A stretch of DNA of 49,112 nt, taken from NCBI GenBank assembly GCA_037447655.1, contig JBBHKE010001578.1, forward strand, positions 351,295 through 400,406, written 5' to 3'. Both the position numbers and the translations under genes were made by a program. Positions 31,338 through 43,429 of this stretch are shown here, in pieces. The stretch's first letter is position 1, and each line of letters opens with the position of its first letter. A model generated the notes under the pieces. The model made no database searches. It worked only from the letters and a program-made list of their open reading frames with translations, and was not told where the DNA came from. The DNA comes from Zygnema cylindricum (taxonomy: Eukaryota; Streptophyta; Zygnematophyceae; Zygnematales; Zygnemataceae).

Positions 31338-32559
31338 AAGGAAGATTAACAAAAAACATGATCCCACTCAGCCCTGAAATGATCAAGTGTATGAGAATTA
31401 CTAACAATTGGTAGGTATTGAAAATTAATACAATATGCCAGTAAAAGTGACAACGTTTTACACATTTAATTATGTCTAAACAGAAGTAGGTTTGTGGTCG
31501 TATCCTATCTTGAATACTTAGACCTGCATTTGCATTAATGAACACCCGTTCGCATGAAAATAATTGATATCAAAACACAAAAAAAGGCACAAACGAAAAT
31601 CAAAACCGACCCCAGTAAATCAAAGTAGAGATGTTTTACGCAACACTTGAAACAAGGTCCTATTTTATGTAACATTTCAAACTCTTCAATCATGATCTTG
31701 ATTTATGCCAACACTTCAAACACCTCAAACAGTAATGCCTGATAAGAAGACACCGTAAAATCCATGACTCATGAAGTCAAACTGAAGTTGTGTTTAAGCT
31801 CAAATTTGTTCAAACTATAAAAAAAAAGTGTCGAAGCACTACACACCGAAAAAATATACTGAACACAAAAAAAAAATACCGAAATGGTGGGAATACACCT
31901 ACTTGGCTAAAACTTACATTTTACACTAAAAACCATAATATAACCAATTATCATAATCATACAATATATCTTTTCACACCAACAATGAAATACACGACGC
32001 CCACATCTTAAGTATCCGTGTACCATATCAAGAAGCCTCTATTTACAACGAGATAAATAAGTACATTTTGTGCAACCACCAACAATAGTAGCCGTGATCC
32101 CTAAACTTGAAACGCCAACCATAACCTCCACAACTATGTACATCGTTCCATCCGAATGTGAAGATGTTTTTTCCATAAATTCCCTCTTATGGAGCAATAC
32201 ATTTTGAAAAGTTTATCTAGAGGAAAACGTTGATGACGCGCCAAAAGCATTGCCCCAAAAACTCGACTACACAAGTAAAATAAAAACAAAACAAGGAGAA
32301 ATTAAAAAAAAACAAGAATTAACAAAAGTTTGGTGTTAAAGGAGGGTGTAGAGGGTGACATGTATGCATCGTGGGAAGTTTCACAAAAGGGGAGATGGAA
32401 GTATGCTAGCATATGAGGAGAACAAGGAAAGGTTTATGATAGGAACTCCAACCCTATCAAGAAAAACACAGATTTTGTCAAACATGTATGCGAAAAGATG
32501 CTAACATTTAAAAACTTTAAATAAGAACAAAAAAATAAAAACATACAGACATGCTGTGA

Positions 32560-32740
32560 GAAGTAACTTATTTTTACTCATTTAAGCAAAAAAAGAAACC
32601 ATAAAAATATGGGTTAAATCCTAAAGAACTCACATTCAAACAGGTATGTGAGAAGAAACAATTTTTTACTAATTTAAGCAAAGGGGGTGACCACAAAAAA
32701 CAAGGGTTGAATCCTAAAGAACTTACATCCACCCCCAACT
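32560..32740. repeat. ~88-bp imperfect tandem duplication
   Basis: Two copies share GTGAGAAG, AATTTAAGCAAA and GGGTTRAATCCTAAAGAACT. They are followed by a different short repeat array. Confidence 0.75.
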
Positions 32741-32744
32741 GGCA

Positions 32745-33010
32745 ACATAGTGGCTGGAAAGATCCACAGTGGCTGGAAAGACCCACAGTGGCTGGAGAGA
32801 CCCTTGATTCTTCAGTTACAGGCAGCACATGGTTTGGTAAGACATTTGATCCTCCAGTTAATCCTCCTCAGGATGACAAAGCTTTTGATCCTCCAGTGAC
32901 AGACAATAGACTGGTTGGTAAAACACTTGATCCTCCACTACATGGTGGCACCGCGGAACCTCTTGTAAGTTGCAACACAATGGCTGGTAAGACTTCTGAT
33001 CTGCAATTCT
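32745..33010 (+). repeat. degenerate repeat with TGGTAAGAC motif
   Basis: Units contain GTGGCTGGAAAGACCC and then TGGTAAGACATTTGATCCTC. In one frame they encode GKTFDPPV-like repeats (open frame 32707-33060, 117 codons). Each TGGTAAGAC or TTGTAAGTT is a good match to a 5' splice site. It could be an exon of an unknown repeat protein, but the irregular units and lack of a start context make a non-coding repeat more likely. Confidence 0.5.
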
Positions 33011-33011
33011 G

Positions 33012-33950
33012 TGTCCTCCATTGGACCACAGAATACAGGAAGCCTCTAGATAATATTTAACTAACCAACTTCAAGCCACAACCACTGCTGTCCAGGAAGG
33101 CAAAATGACAGTTTGAATGCACCCCTATGCATTCAAGACTCCCCTGAGTCCGTAGCAAAAAAAATCACTGAAAACGGCCAACCAACCAATAAGTTATGAG
33201 GCAGTAAAAATGCCAATTTGTACAAACTCTCAAAGAGAGAGGTGACTACCTACCAAAATTTTCTAAGTCTTGATTCCCTCTAATAACTTCTATCTACTGA
33301 AGTACGGACCAATCAGATTACTGTACCGTACCAAAAAGTACAACTATCAGTGTACCTTTTGTACGACCTATGTACTACAAGGCTATTAAGCGGACGCGTG
33401 TCTACTTTTCACTCAACCGTACATTCCTCGGAATTCCTATGACCGAATGTCATCTCTCCACGTGGCTCCAGGTCATGCCACGTCACAAAACGCCAAAGTG
33501 ACCATTCCGGGATTTCGGCGATGATGTGCGCCGTTGGATTTGCAGCGAGACGCAATCTTAACCGTTATAAATACTTGCGCAATATTTGTTTCGCTGTCAA
33601 AACAAAATGCGTGGTATTCGTTTTAAAAAGTGTTGTACTTTGTACTTTCATAAAACTGTATCAATGCAAGCCGTATACATGCAAGCCGTATACAGTTTTA
33701 GTTAGATGAATTTGTTCCTCTTTAGAGATATATATATCTATCACATACAATAGCATTTAGCATTGGTCGTAGTCTTATAGCATAAAGCTGACCGCTATCA
33801 GCCAACTTGACGATCTGAAGGTACCGGGATCAAATCCGGGTCCATCAGGTATATTTTTAGTAGCCTACTAAAAATAACTGTTTGTTAAACTAAGGCAGCC
33901 ATGGATCAACCACCCTCTCTATCCTTCAGTGACTACAACAAGTATGGACA
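33012..33950. mobile_element. diverged solo/partial LTR of the 41.6-46.9 kb element family
   Basis: It matches most of the LTRs at 41607-42907 and 45604-46900: ACTCCCCTGAGT, TGACTACCTACC, TGTACCTTTTGTACGA, CACGTGGCTCCAGGTCATGCCACGT, a TATA run (33728-33736), the tRNA-like block and finally CTTCAGTGACTACAACAAGT. The first 140 bp of the LTR is not recognisable. No internal region is attached. Confidence 0.7.
33780..33850 (+). other. tRNA-like block in LTR copy 1
   Basis: It contains a B-box-like GGATCAAATCC (33827-33837) within GGTACCGGGATCAAATCCGG, and a TAGCATAAAGCTG A-box-like word upstream at about 33778. A T-arm-like stem-loop with a 7-nt loop forms with one mismatch. It is followed by T-rich sequence. 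It is not a functional tRNA: no intact acceptor stem or anticodon arm. Confidence 0.5.
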
Positions 33951-33999
33951 GTAATAGCGATACATTGTGTACTACAAGGAGAGAAAGCTTACCACACTG

Positions 34000-34878
34000 T
34001 TTACGGAAACACCGAAAATTTCGGTATTAAGTTTCTCGTACTCCACGTGACGATCGCTAAAGGCAGTTATTTTTGCAACCAATCCATCAGCCTTCCAAAG
34101 ATTAAAAATGCAAAATTTTATATCTTTACCTTTATTTCTTCCTCTTCCCCTTCTTTTCCCCTATTCCTTAACTTCCCCTCTCTTGTCTGACCCTCTTTCC
34201 TTTCCAACATCCTCTTTTCCCATTTTCTCTCTATTTTTGCACATGACTACTAAATGACTAGTGCTACTTGAATGCACTGCATAGAAAAAAATAACACTCT
34301 AACACAAGGAGAAACACAACTTTATTGAAGATAAACGGAAAAAGCCAAGTATCTCTTACTTACACTACAATGCGAGTATACAATACAAAGGACGAATACA
34401 TTGCATTAAAAATAAAAAACATTACAAATACAAATTTCAAATGCACATTTCAAATCCACATTGCAAACACACATCACATTACAAACACATACCTTTATTG
34501 TTCCACTTCACACAAACTAACTGTATAAACCATGGCTATTTTATATAATGAACCATAAACCTCCGGGGGAGGGAAACGAATTTAGGTAGAAGACGTGGAG
34601 GACTGAAATGCCTGCGATGGAGTCAAATAATTCCGATGGAGTTAAAATGAGCGCGGTGGAGAGCGGTGAGGGTGCGACGATAGAGAGTACAGACACTTCA
34701 TAGCTTTTTCGGAAAGATGTTTTGCAACCACCAAAGAGGTTGGTCCGTAGGTTTTGGTAATTTTTTTGGCAGTGTGGTATTTTTTTTTTTTTTATCGTCC
34801 CATACTGCCTGGTTGGTCAATTTGAGGCTTTATTTAGTGTGGCCCTCAAAATTGAAGACGCTAATATGACAGATTGTC
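34000..34878. other. unassigned AT-rich stretch
   Basis: It contains CT-rich sequence at 34130-34220, an ACAAATAC-like low-complexity part at 34370-34500, and a poly-T run near 34780. No gene or bounded element was recognised. Confidence 0.5.
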
Positions 34879-35202
34879 CTTTCGTAAGTTGTGTTATGGG
34901 CTTTTCATGTGATCTTTTTAAAATCGCTTACTTTGATCAGTGACCGTCCGATCTTCCAAAATTTGACGGTTTAAATAAAAAGTCCCTCAAAACTCACAGA
35001 AATGTTTGTTTTTGTTCGATTTTTTTTCAAAGTTTAGACATGTCGTTTAATTCTGTATCAATCAATCTGCAACTCAACCCTATCCCTATTTTATTTCATT
35101 TTGTGGCCAATACAATACAATATGGGTCTTAAGGGCATATTGTATGTTTTGCGTACAACAGACATATTGTATGGGTGTACGGTCACCTACTTTTGAACTA
35201 TG
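34879..35202. mobile_element. inverted partial copy C2 of element C
   Basis: It is the inverted counterpart of 28677-28990, sharing TTATGGGCTTTTCATGTGATC, CAACTCAACCCTATCCC-like, CATATTGTATG and the terminal CCTACTTTTGAACTATG. The left end is missing. Confidence 0.75.
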
Positions 35203-35501
35203 CAACACACTTTGCAAGCATCAATAATGGCATTGAACAAGACCATAGATGTCTCATTCGTACGGATTTTGATATTTTTACGAAATTTCGTTATTTTTTA
35301 TAAATTTTGAACTTTTCGTAAAATGCGTAAATATTTCGTACGGACTAAATGTACCATAAAAATGTACGGAGATATTCAAATAAAGGGCTGAACGTACACC
35401 GTGAATCGCTATTAAAGCTAAACTCTATTTTGGCTTAAAAGCCTAAGGCCAACAAAAAGTAAAAAAACAACGCTAATTTTTACACACCTAACACCAATTA
35501 G

Positions 35502-35886
35502 TAGTGTTGGGTATCGGGTAGTTTCATATCGCGATAATTTCGATATTCGATATATCGAATATCGATCGAGCAAAGTCCTTGATATATCGTACCGCGACCA
35601 ACATAGATTATCGCGATATATATCGCAAAAAATGAGTATCCGTACTGATACCGTACAGGGAGCCTACGGTTGACCGTACGCAAAATTGTACAGACCCCCC
35701 CTCCCCCCCCCCACAAAGCGCTCGCCATAGGGGGGGGGGGGGGGGGGGGCTTTTTGAAAAAAAAAATCCGGAAAAAAAAACTGGACGTTTAGCTTCTCCG
35801 TACATGGTCTCGATATATCGATTATCGGATACCTAAAATTCGATATATATCAAATATCGGCAATAGGTCCTCAATACCCAACACTA
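35502..35886. mobile_element. hAT-like MITE D1
   Basis: The 385-bp element has ends TAGTGTTGGGTATCGGG and the inverse CAATACCCAACACTA, and a perfect 8-bp duplication CCAATTAG (35494-35501 and 35887-35894). The interior is rich in CGATATATCG palindromes and contains a G18 run near 35731. Non-coding. Confidence 0.88.
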
Positions 35887-36403
35887 CCAATTAGGATGCA
35901 GCCGGGATAGTCTATGTTCACATGTTCGACGCTTGAACATGTGAGAACAGGTTCTCGCGATTCTCCCTCGTCTCTATGACTGGGATTCAAATCCGAGTGC
36001 GATTTCTCGTGGCGACGCACTCAGTTTTCTGTGTCGACGCCTTTATCTGACGCTTATTCTGTAAGTCAGTACAAAATAATGAGCAGCTTTCGTACTTATT
36101 GATTCATTTTTTACACTACACTATTTAAATATTTTAAAAAATAGAAATTGGAGCAATTAACGCTAATCATACAAAACCTATAGCATGTGTTCACATATTC
36201 AACACTTGGATTTTTGTGATTTTCCTTTGTCTTTATGACTTGGAATCAAATTTGATTACGTTTTTCTTAGGCGACGCACACAATTTCCTCTGTCGACGCC
36301 GTTACTTGAAACTAATTATGTACGTCTGTACAAAATAGTGAATAGTTTTAGTACGAACTGACACAATTCCTACATTCCACTTTTTAAAAACAATCGAAAT
36401 TAG

Positions 36404-37249
36404 TAGTGTTGGGTATCGAGGACCATTTGCCGATATTCGATATATATCGAATTTCAGGTACCCGATAATCGATACATCGCTTCGATATATCGAATTTCAA
36501 ATTATCGCAATTTATCGCCGATATATCGTATCGTCGCTATATCGAAGCTAAAAAAAAAAAAAAAAAAAAAAATCCTACAGGTTTTCAAAGTCTCGTGACT
36601 TCGGACAAAGTGACTGTTAAATCTTTGCCGGAAAGAAATACGGTTTTTTCCTAAAAGTCAGCAGAGTGAAGGAGATCTCTGAGGTACATTGACGAGGTAC
36701 ACTTGTGAAGTACACGTACGTCATACGCAGGTACGATTTTCCAGACGAAAAAGGTCGGTTTCCAGATATTCGATGATTTTTGAGATTTGGTAGTCAGCTT
36801 ACGTGGAACCACTCATATCAGAACACGTATGTAAAACATTTTGACAAAAGATACGCGATGTACCCGAGGCCTCTGTAATACATAAGTTTTGCTGTCCGTA
36901 CTATTACAGAAACCTCCTCGTGTAACCATACCCCAAATAATTAATCATTAGAATTTCAAAAATAGTACTTTTTTGTAGGTTACATTTTGCGGCGTCTACC
37001 TTTAAGTCACGGAACGAAAATCTCGGCGTACGTGGCGTATTAGACAATTTGACTTTTTTGCTAAAATAACATATTATATAAAAAAAAAAAATAATAAATA
37101 AATAAAAAAAAAATACTATTTATCGCGATATATATCGCGATAATTTATGTTGGTCACGGTACGATATATCGAGGATCTTGCTCGATCGATATTCGATATA
37201 TCAAATATCGAGATTATCGCGATATGAATTTAGGCGATACCCAACACTA
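36404..37249. mobile_element. hAT-like MITE D2, containing B5
   Basis: Ends TAGTGTTGGGTATCGAGG and the inverse GATACCCAACACTA, with a perfect 8-bp duplication GAAATTAG (36396-36403 and 37250-37257). It is longer than D1 because a Harbinger-like fragment and poly-A tracts occupy its middle. Confidence 0.88.
36583..36934. mobile_element. truncated Harbinger-like copy B5 inside D2
   Basis: It matches the right half of B1 (GTCAGCAGAGTGAAGGAGATC, then GTAACCATACCCC). It starts after a 22-base A run and has no left end. Confidence 0.75.
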
Positions 37250-37549
37250 GAAATTAGAGTAGCTAACACTTATTAAAAAGTATGCGTAATATTGTAAAAC
37301 AAAAATAAACTTGATTGAGTTGTAGAAGTATTTTTTATTAGATGTTTTTATACTTTATGTTTTTTTATATAGTCAAAGTCGGTCAACGCATTTTATAAAG
37401 TTTTGAATTTTGTTTCATGCGCATATTTGTTATTTTTTGGGCGTTTCATTGGTGCGTTTTATGCGAATGAGACATCTATGAACAAGACTCGATTCGGGCC
37501 TTTTGAGCGACCTATTCGCGAAACTGCCCATAGTTAGTAGAGTTTACGA

Positions 37550-38828
37550 CACTACACCTTTAATCGCTATTAGCGTTAATAACGCTAATTCGGTTCCCCC
37601 AAATTTGACCCTCGAACCTAAAATATAATTAATAACTTTAATTTTTTTTAAGTTAATGTAGTTACAGTCGAATTAGGGTCAAGTTCCATCAGTCGAAAAG
37701 TGGGGTAGTTTACAGAATCCGCGACCATCCGTACCAAAACGTACCGCTTATTTTGTCTTTATACCCGAAACAACATTACAAAGAATCTTGCCAATACTCT
37801 CCGAAGGTTTAGGAGGTAACATTGACCGTCGAATATTCATCCGCGAGGCGTTCGCTTCATTTTTCTCTATAGCTGCCAACGTACCTCAAAGAGGTGGGTT
37901 GGCAGCTACATAGAAAATTAATCACGACACGCTGGACGATTAAGCTACGTGTCACGATAGACAACCAACGCAAATTGACAAAATTTGCACATGCCACGCG
38001 ATTTCGAAAATACAACCGAAAATAAAATTGTAATTTCGTAACTCTCTCTCGTCACTCTATTTTCAGTATCTTTTGTTCGTCACACTATTTCTGTCAATAT
38101 TCTTTCGTTATGTTCGAAATCAAGAACCTTAAAAAATGAGTTGGCGTAAAAGACTGGCGTCTGCAAAAAGTATAACAAACTCGGTCGTATGATGATTTTG
38201 TACGCAGGTACATGGTACGCAAGTTAAGATTTGACGTAAACTTTGGCGATGCTAAAAATCTTAAGGATATTCAGTACCGGGTCGTAGTTTACGTGGTGCC
38301 ATTCAATTTAGAACACGTGGTTTACCGACTCTTTGTGATGGAACATCGACACAATCAACCCGACCCGTAGAGTTGGCCGTACGATTACAAAAACGACAGA
38401 TGGAACTTGACCCTAAGCGTTAAAAACTCTAATTTGAATAATTTTTAAATAGTGTAGTGTACGAAATGCGTCACTCCGTATTAAAACTGCTCGTTATTTC
38501 GTACAATTGTACAAAAAGTGCGTCAAAAAAAGGCGTCGACATGCGAAAGTGAGTGCATCGACACGAAAAAGCGCACTCATATTTGATTCCTAGAGATAAA
38601 GACGGCGTAAAATCACGCGAACCTATTCCCACATGTTGAAACGTCGTCTATGTGAACACGGGCTACGGCGGCTACACTATGGGGAAAATGTACCCAAATT
38701 AGAGTTATGAATAAACCACAGTAAAAAAAAAATTGGTGAAAAGCCTTGAACCCAAATTATAATTAATAACACTAATTGTTTTTTTACACTAATTATTTCA
38801 TAATGTTAATGGCAATCACGGTGTACTG
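37550..38828. mobile_element. Tc1/mariner-like element E3, containing B2
   Basis: The left end is CACTACACCTTTAATCGC, then TATTAGCG. The right end is the inverse of CAGTACACCGTGATTGCC, followed by TA. Removing B2 leaves about 540 bp, close to E1 and E2. The right portion has GCGTCGACATGCG and CACATGTTGAAACGTCG words shared with H. Confidence 0.6.
37676..38413. mobile_element. Harbinger-like element B2 with central hairpin
   Basis: A 738-bp element with ends GGGTCAAGTTCCATCAG and the inverse GATGGAACTTGACCC. TTA precedes it and TAA follows. The hairpin at about 37861-37916 has arms ending TACCTC-AAA-GAGGTGGGT. Inserted in E3. Confidence 0.75.
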
Positions 38829-38829
38829 T

Positions 38830-41606
38830 ACAGTATTTCGGATGTGCCTTTTTTTTGCCGAAAACCCTTTAAAAGGTGTGATAATGAAACTCTAATTATA
38901 GATGGTTTAATGGTTTAGCAAATTTGTTCTACTAATATCCGTAGTCATTGTTAGTCAAATATTTTCCAACCAGTTTCCTATTTCTAAGTTTGTTTTACCC
39001 TTAGCGCTTAGTGAAAGTATCCATCGACAATTGCAAAAAAAACAATTGTGTTGTGTATTGAAGTCTCTTTGCCTTTAATCGATATTTTCACCATTTTGCA
39101 TACCCGATAATTGATATATCACTTCGATATATAGAGATGCTCAATATCACTATATTTTATCAATATAAGGGCTTGATGTGTTGATACATTTATATCGTGA
39201 TATTTCGAAGCGACAGTGAATTCCACAAATTTTTTAACCCCTTCCCCTCCCCCCTCCCTCCTCCCTCCCTTGATGAGCGACCGTTCCAAATACGATATAT
39301 GAAAGTTTCATTTGATCGTTATAATATCTTGTCATTACACAACACCATAAAAAATAAAGTTTTTTTGCAAACATATATAGGTACGATTATAATAGGTAAT
39401 GATTGTTGGAGAGAGTGATTTTAAGCAATACTCTGAGCTTGAACAATTTCAAGCGTCACATGTTAGAAAAATGTAGTGTTGAGTCAATGTTAAGATTTCA
39501 ATATTTGTTTGAAACTACGCCATGAATAGATATTTACTCCTAAAACTACTACTTCTGCGTTCTTTAATTTTGACCCTCAAACCTAAAATATAATTAATAA
39601 TTATATTGTTTCCATTACACTAATACACATACAACTTCAAAAGTGTAATTACAGTAACATAAATTGTTCTTACATAGTGTAGAAAACCAAATGTGTCTAT
39701 GTGTACCAAAACTGCTCGATAACTCGTACAAGCGTATAAAATAAATGTCAGATAACAACGTCGACACAAGAAAGTGAGTGTGTCGACACGGGAAAAACCC
39801 ATTCAAATCTTGTTTTTGTTGTTCTTTGGTCTAAAATAGACCGCAAAAGCAACCCAAACTATCAAACAAAATGTTAAGCAAAGCTAGGCCAATGAACAAT
39901 CATTTGAAATGCATCCTCCATTTAACATACATGCATACACAGATGCAATCATTCATCCGCACACAGACGGAGTAAGCATGCGTACACAGACGCATGAAAT
40001 CATCTAGGGTTTCATGGAATAGAAGCTTAATATACCTCCATCATCATAACAAACCCTAAGACAATGCATGACATAACAAACATAACTAAGGTTTGATGGA
40101 GTAATCAACATAAACAAACCCTAAGACAAATGCATTAACAATGCATAACAAACAAAAATATAAATAATAATACATGAATGTATCACATATAAACAAATGT
40201 ATAATCAAATAATCAATTTATCACTCAAAGTGCATGACCTAATCGACAACCCTAAAATGCTACATCTTTGGTCCCCACTTTACTAACCAGCATTGATTAT
40301 TCTCCCAACAAAGCTCATTGCTATATATACACTTGTGAGCTGTTAACAAATCACTAACTGTCAAGATATCTAACATAACTTCCACTAAAACATAATATTC
40401 TATTACGACAAAAATCCTAACTGGAAATTACGTAACCATCATTATATCCTATTTTACCATGACAACCTGCTATTAAGAATAAACTAACCATAAGCGTACA
40501 CCTGAAAGTCAGGCAATCGTAAGCATACACTTGTCTGCAAATACGACACACAAATTAGACTGTCGAAACCCTAATTGGCCATATAAACATCATAATCAAC
40601 TCTACTTATTTAATACAAATAAGACAAACCAATGTTGTTCCAAATATTTACAGGTACACAAAATCTTATGTTGAGTTACGACGAATAAATTAGCAAGACT
40701 TCGCGAATCTCGTCAAAGCATCCGGGACGTCCAAAAACAAATATCGTGTGATTGACGCAATTTCGCGTCACCACTACTTGAAAATAACAGCGGCCTTTGT
40801 CCGCCGTCCGTCACTATTTTTGTCACCCTTGATGTTGCGCCACGTGGCCCCAAAGTCCAGTTGACGAAACAACGTCAACTCATCCAAATCAAACCGCACC
40901 GTACCCACATTCTTCGTCATAAATATCGCCTACAGAAATAAAAGTACACTTGTCCCAAAAAGATTCACTGTACCTTCTCCATAACAACCGTCTGTCGCAT
41001 TCTGTTTCGTATGTGCGACGTACTATTTTAACCTTTCAGAATATTTTACATCAGATCGCTTCACGATCCGCCGTCCATTTCACTTACGCATTCCGCGCCA
41101 CTCAATTCGTCAATTAATTTTACTCGTACAATAAACCTCCAATCCGCAAATCCGTTTGAACCTCCACATTAATAAACTAATTACGTACGCACGAAATACG
41201 CGCACGCATGTGCGAAACTGAATCTTCAAAAAACAACAATTTTTGGAAAAAAAGATGCGGAAAATCGCGAGAACATGTTTTGAATGTTGAAACGTTGATC
41301 ATGTGGATACAAATTATATCGGCCACAATGTGTGAGTATGTACCCAAATTTGGGTTAGATGTCCAAACTATCAATACTATTATTGGCGTTAGGCATTAGA
41401 ACACAAAATGGAGTTGTAAACACCATTAAATACTTTACTCTATTGAATTATTTACACTAACAACGATTCATTGTGTAGTGTAATGGATCATGTCATGCGC
41501 CGCGTTGCGCTATACATAAATTTTCTATGTTTTGATCCATTCATTTTTTGAGCAAGTTGTGTTTTAATATGGTATTGTAATTATTACATTTGTATAGGTT
41601 CGTTTT
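38830..41606. other. intergenic stretch with element fragments
   Basis: It contains D-like ATCGATATATC words at 39070-39215, a short C-rich tract at 39240-39270, and an E-like fragment with GTCGACAC pairs at about 39540-39800. A diffuse repeat of CAAACCCTAAGACAATGCAT lies at 40050-40150, and an E-like right end (AACGATTCATTGTGTAGTG) at about 41460. No gene is recognised. Confidence 0.45.
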
Positions 41607-42907
41607 GAAACTCTATAGGTTCTATTGCCACACAGAGTTCGCAGATCAAAAGAAGCTAATCTAGATAGTGCCGACTCCAAGTTTATATAAACCTAAAAGA
41701 TTGACCCCTTGAAATCGGTACCCCATCAACTTGACCTTGAAATAAGACTTTGTGTGTGCTCAGTTCCACCACAGAATACAAAGTTAGAATATGAGATTTG
41801 GACAAATTCACTTACTTTGACTTTCCTTTAGAAATGCAGCCACCCTAGAAGGCAAAACTCTCACCGACTACACCCTTGTATAGCCTAGACTCCCCTGAGT
41901 TTGCAGCAAAAAGAATCACTGAAAATGGTCAAGTAAATTGATAGTTATGGCTGGCCAAAGTTTGCCATTTATACAAGGTGCGCTCTGGGAGAGGCAGCTA
42001 CCTACCACAAATATTCTAAGTCCTAACACCCCTCTCTAAGCCCCCTACTACTAAAGTACGAACCAATGACAAGACTGTAAAGTACATAAAGGTACAGGTG
42101 CCAGTGTACCTTTTATACAGCCATTGTACGACATGGCCAAAAAACCAACACGTGTCTTATCCAGACTCGTTCTTTTAATTCCCAAAATTCATGCTGCCAA
42201 ATATTATCTCTCCTCGTGGCTCCAGGTCATGCCATGTATAAAAAACGGTACTGTACAAGAAAGTATAAGTGCCGGAGTACTTTCTGTACGTACATTGTAC
42301 GATGTTGCCATAGTGCGACATTTCTCACTTACGGATTTGTTTTCTGCCGTTCCGAAAATTCCGTAATTGCGTACGATGTTGCCACGTGTCATCCCGAGTG
42401 GCGGTGTTTGCAAACTGCCAAATTGTCCTTTCTGCGATGTCGCCGCTAACCACGGCCGTCAGATTTACATCGTCATTTAAACGGACTGTCGAAATAAATG
42501 TCCGTACTATTTATTTCGTGCGGTACTAAAAGTAAACTGTTTCTATGCCCTATATACCGTAATCCAGTTAAATGGAAAACCCTACTTGTAACTATATAAA
42601 TATCCATCAAACCCTATATGTCCTAGCAGTAGTCTTAGACTAAATGGACAAAGCTAACGACTGTGGGAAGTTTGAAGGACGGTAGGTACCAGGATCAATT
42701 CCTGGGTCTGTCAAATACCTTTTTAGTAAACATACCTACAATCTACTTCTTTCTCTCTGGAGAGCTTAGGCAGTCATGGCTCTAGCTCCCTCTCCAGCCT
42801 TCAGTGACTACAACAAGTGTAGGGGCTTGGAGAAGGTGGTTAGAGGCAAACTACCCCTGCTACTTTTCTATCCCAATAAAGACCTAGAAAATACTCAAAT
42901 ATCAACA
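41607..42907 (-). repeat. 3' LTR
   Basis: It matches 45604-46900 over its full length with numerous substitutions (many per 100 bp), so the insertion is not recent. It contains the CGTGGCTCC...CATGCCA inverted repeat, a TATAAATA run at 42593-42600 and the tRNA-like block. Confidence 0.85.
42636..42712 (+). other. tRNA-like block in 3' LTR
   Basis: A-box-like TAGACTAAATGG (42636-42647) and B-box-like GGATCAATTCC. A perfect T-arm CCAGG-ATCAATT-CCTGG (42689-42705) is enclosed by GAAGGAC/GTCTGTC. The orientation is opposite to gag. A TATA run lies about 40 bp upstream and TACCTTTTT follows, which resembles a pol III unit. Confidence 0.55.
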
Positions 42908-42918
42908 CTCCCCTTATT
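42908..42918 (-). other. polypurine tract
   Basis: Minus strand AATAAGGGGAG directly abuts the TGTTGATATT start of the 3' LTR, as required for plus-strand priming. Confidence 0.75.
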
Positions 42919-43429
42919 TTCTACTCTACTTTCTTTCAATTCTTACAAACAAATAAAAACATTCCCTTCCCCTTTTCCCAATTAATTTTTTTTTCTTTTC
43001 CTTTTCTTTTCATAAAACCTTAAGACAACACCCTCATATTTAAAAAGGTCATTTAAATGAGCTGAAGTAAACATTCCATCTTGGTGATCATACATTTTAT
43101 TTACCATCCCACATTTCATAAATCCGAGCAAAGGTATTGAAGTGCAGTAGTCTCCATTGACCAGATGAAGCCCGATGTAACCTCTAGGATTATGTTTTTC
43201 TACTCCCGTTGAATGGCCCGTCCGGGCTCAATATTTGACCACTCCACCCGCGTAGGAGGCTCTCGAGTCCAAGCATAAAAGATTCTTGAATTTGCTCACC
43301 CGGCGGTAAGTTATGGCGGTCAAGATGACCTTTTGTTTAAGGCAGAGGGTACTAAATATTACTAAGTCTCGGTCACCCTTTTCCCACTACTACTAAACCT
43401 GATAAATGAACACTATGGTGCAGGAAGGT

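Larger units (their letters stand above)
35244..37480. mobile_element. composite DNA element H with nested insertions
   Basis: A perfect 17-bp inverted repeat, CATAGATGTCTCATTCG at the left and its complement at 37464-37480, is flanked by an exact 8-bp direct repeat AACAAGAC (35236-35243 and 37481-37488). An 8-bp duplication suggests hAT-type transposition. The 2237 bp contain hAT-like insertions D1 and D2, each with its own duplication. Removing them leaves about 990 bp. This residue contains an E-type left end (35393-35420) and GTCGACGCC-containing motifs, and shows no transposase frame. Confidence 0.8.

Noticed and set aside
31129-31545. Frames on both strands across 31.1-31.5 kb
   Set aside because: They are kept open by a 72-bp tandem duplication whose period is a multiple of three.
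35235-37488. 9-bp duplication GAACAAGAC (Mutator-like) for element H
   Set aside because: The extra G overlaps the terminal inverted repeat on the right; the 8-bp reading leaves perfect inverted ends.
42776-42985. Small frame MALAPSPAFSDYNKC shared by both LTRs (also 46770)
   Set aside because: Differences between the two LTR copies are mostly amino-acid changing and the third copy stops early, so protein selection is not supported; it probably reflects LTR homology.
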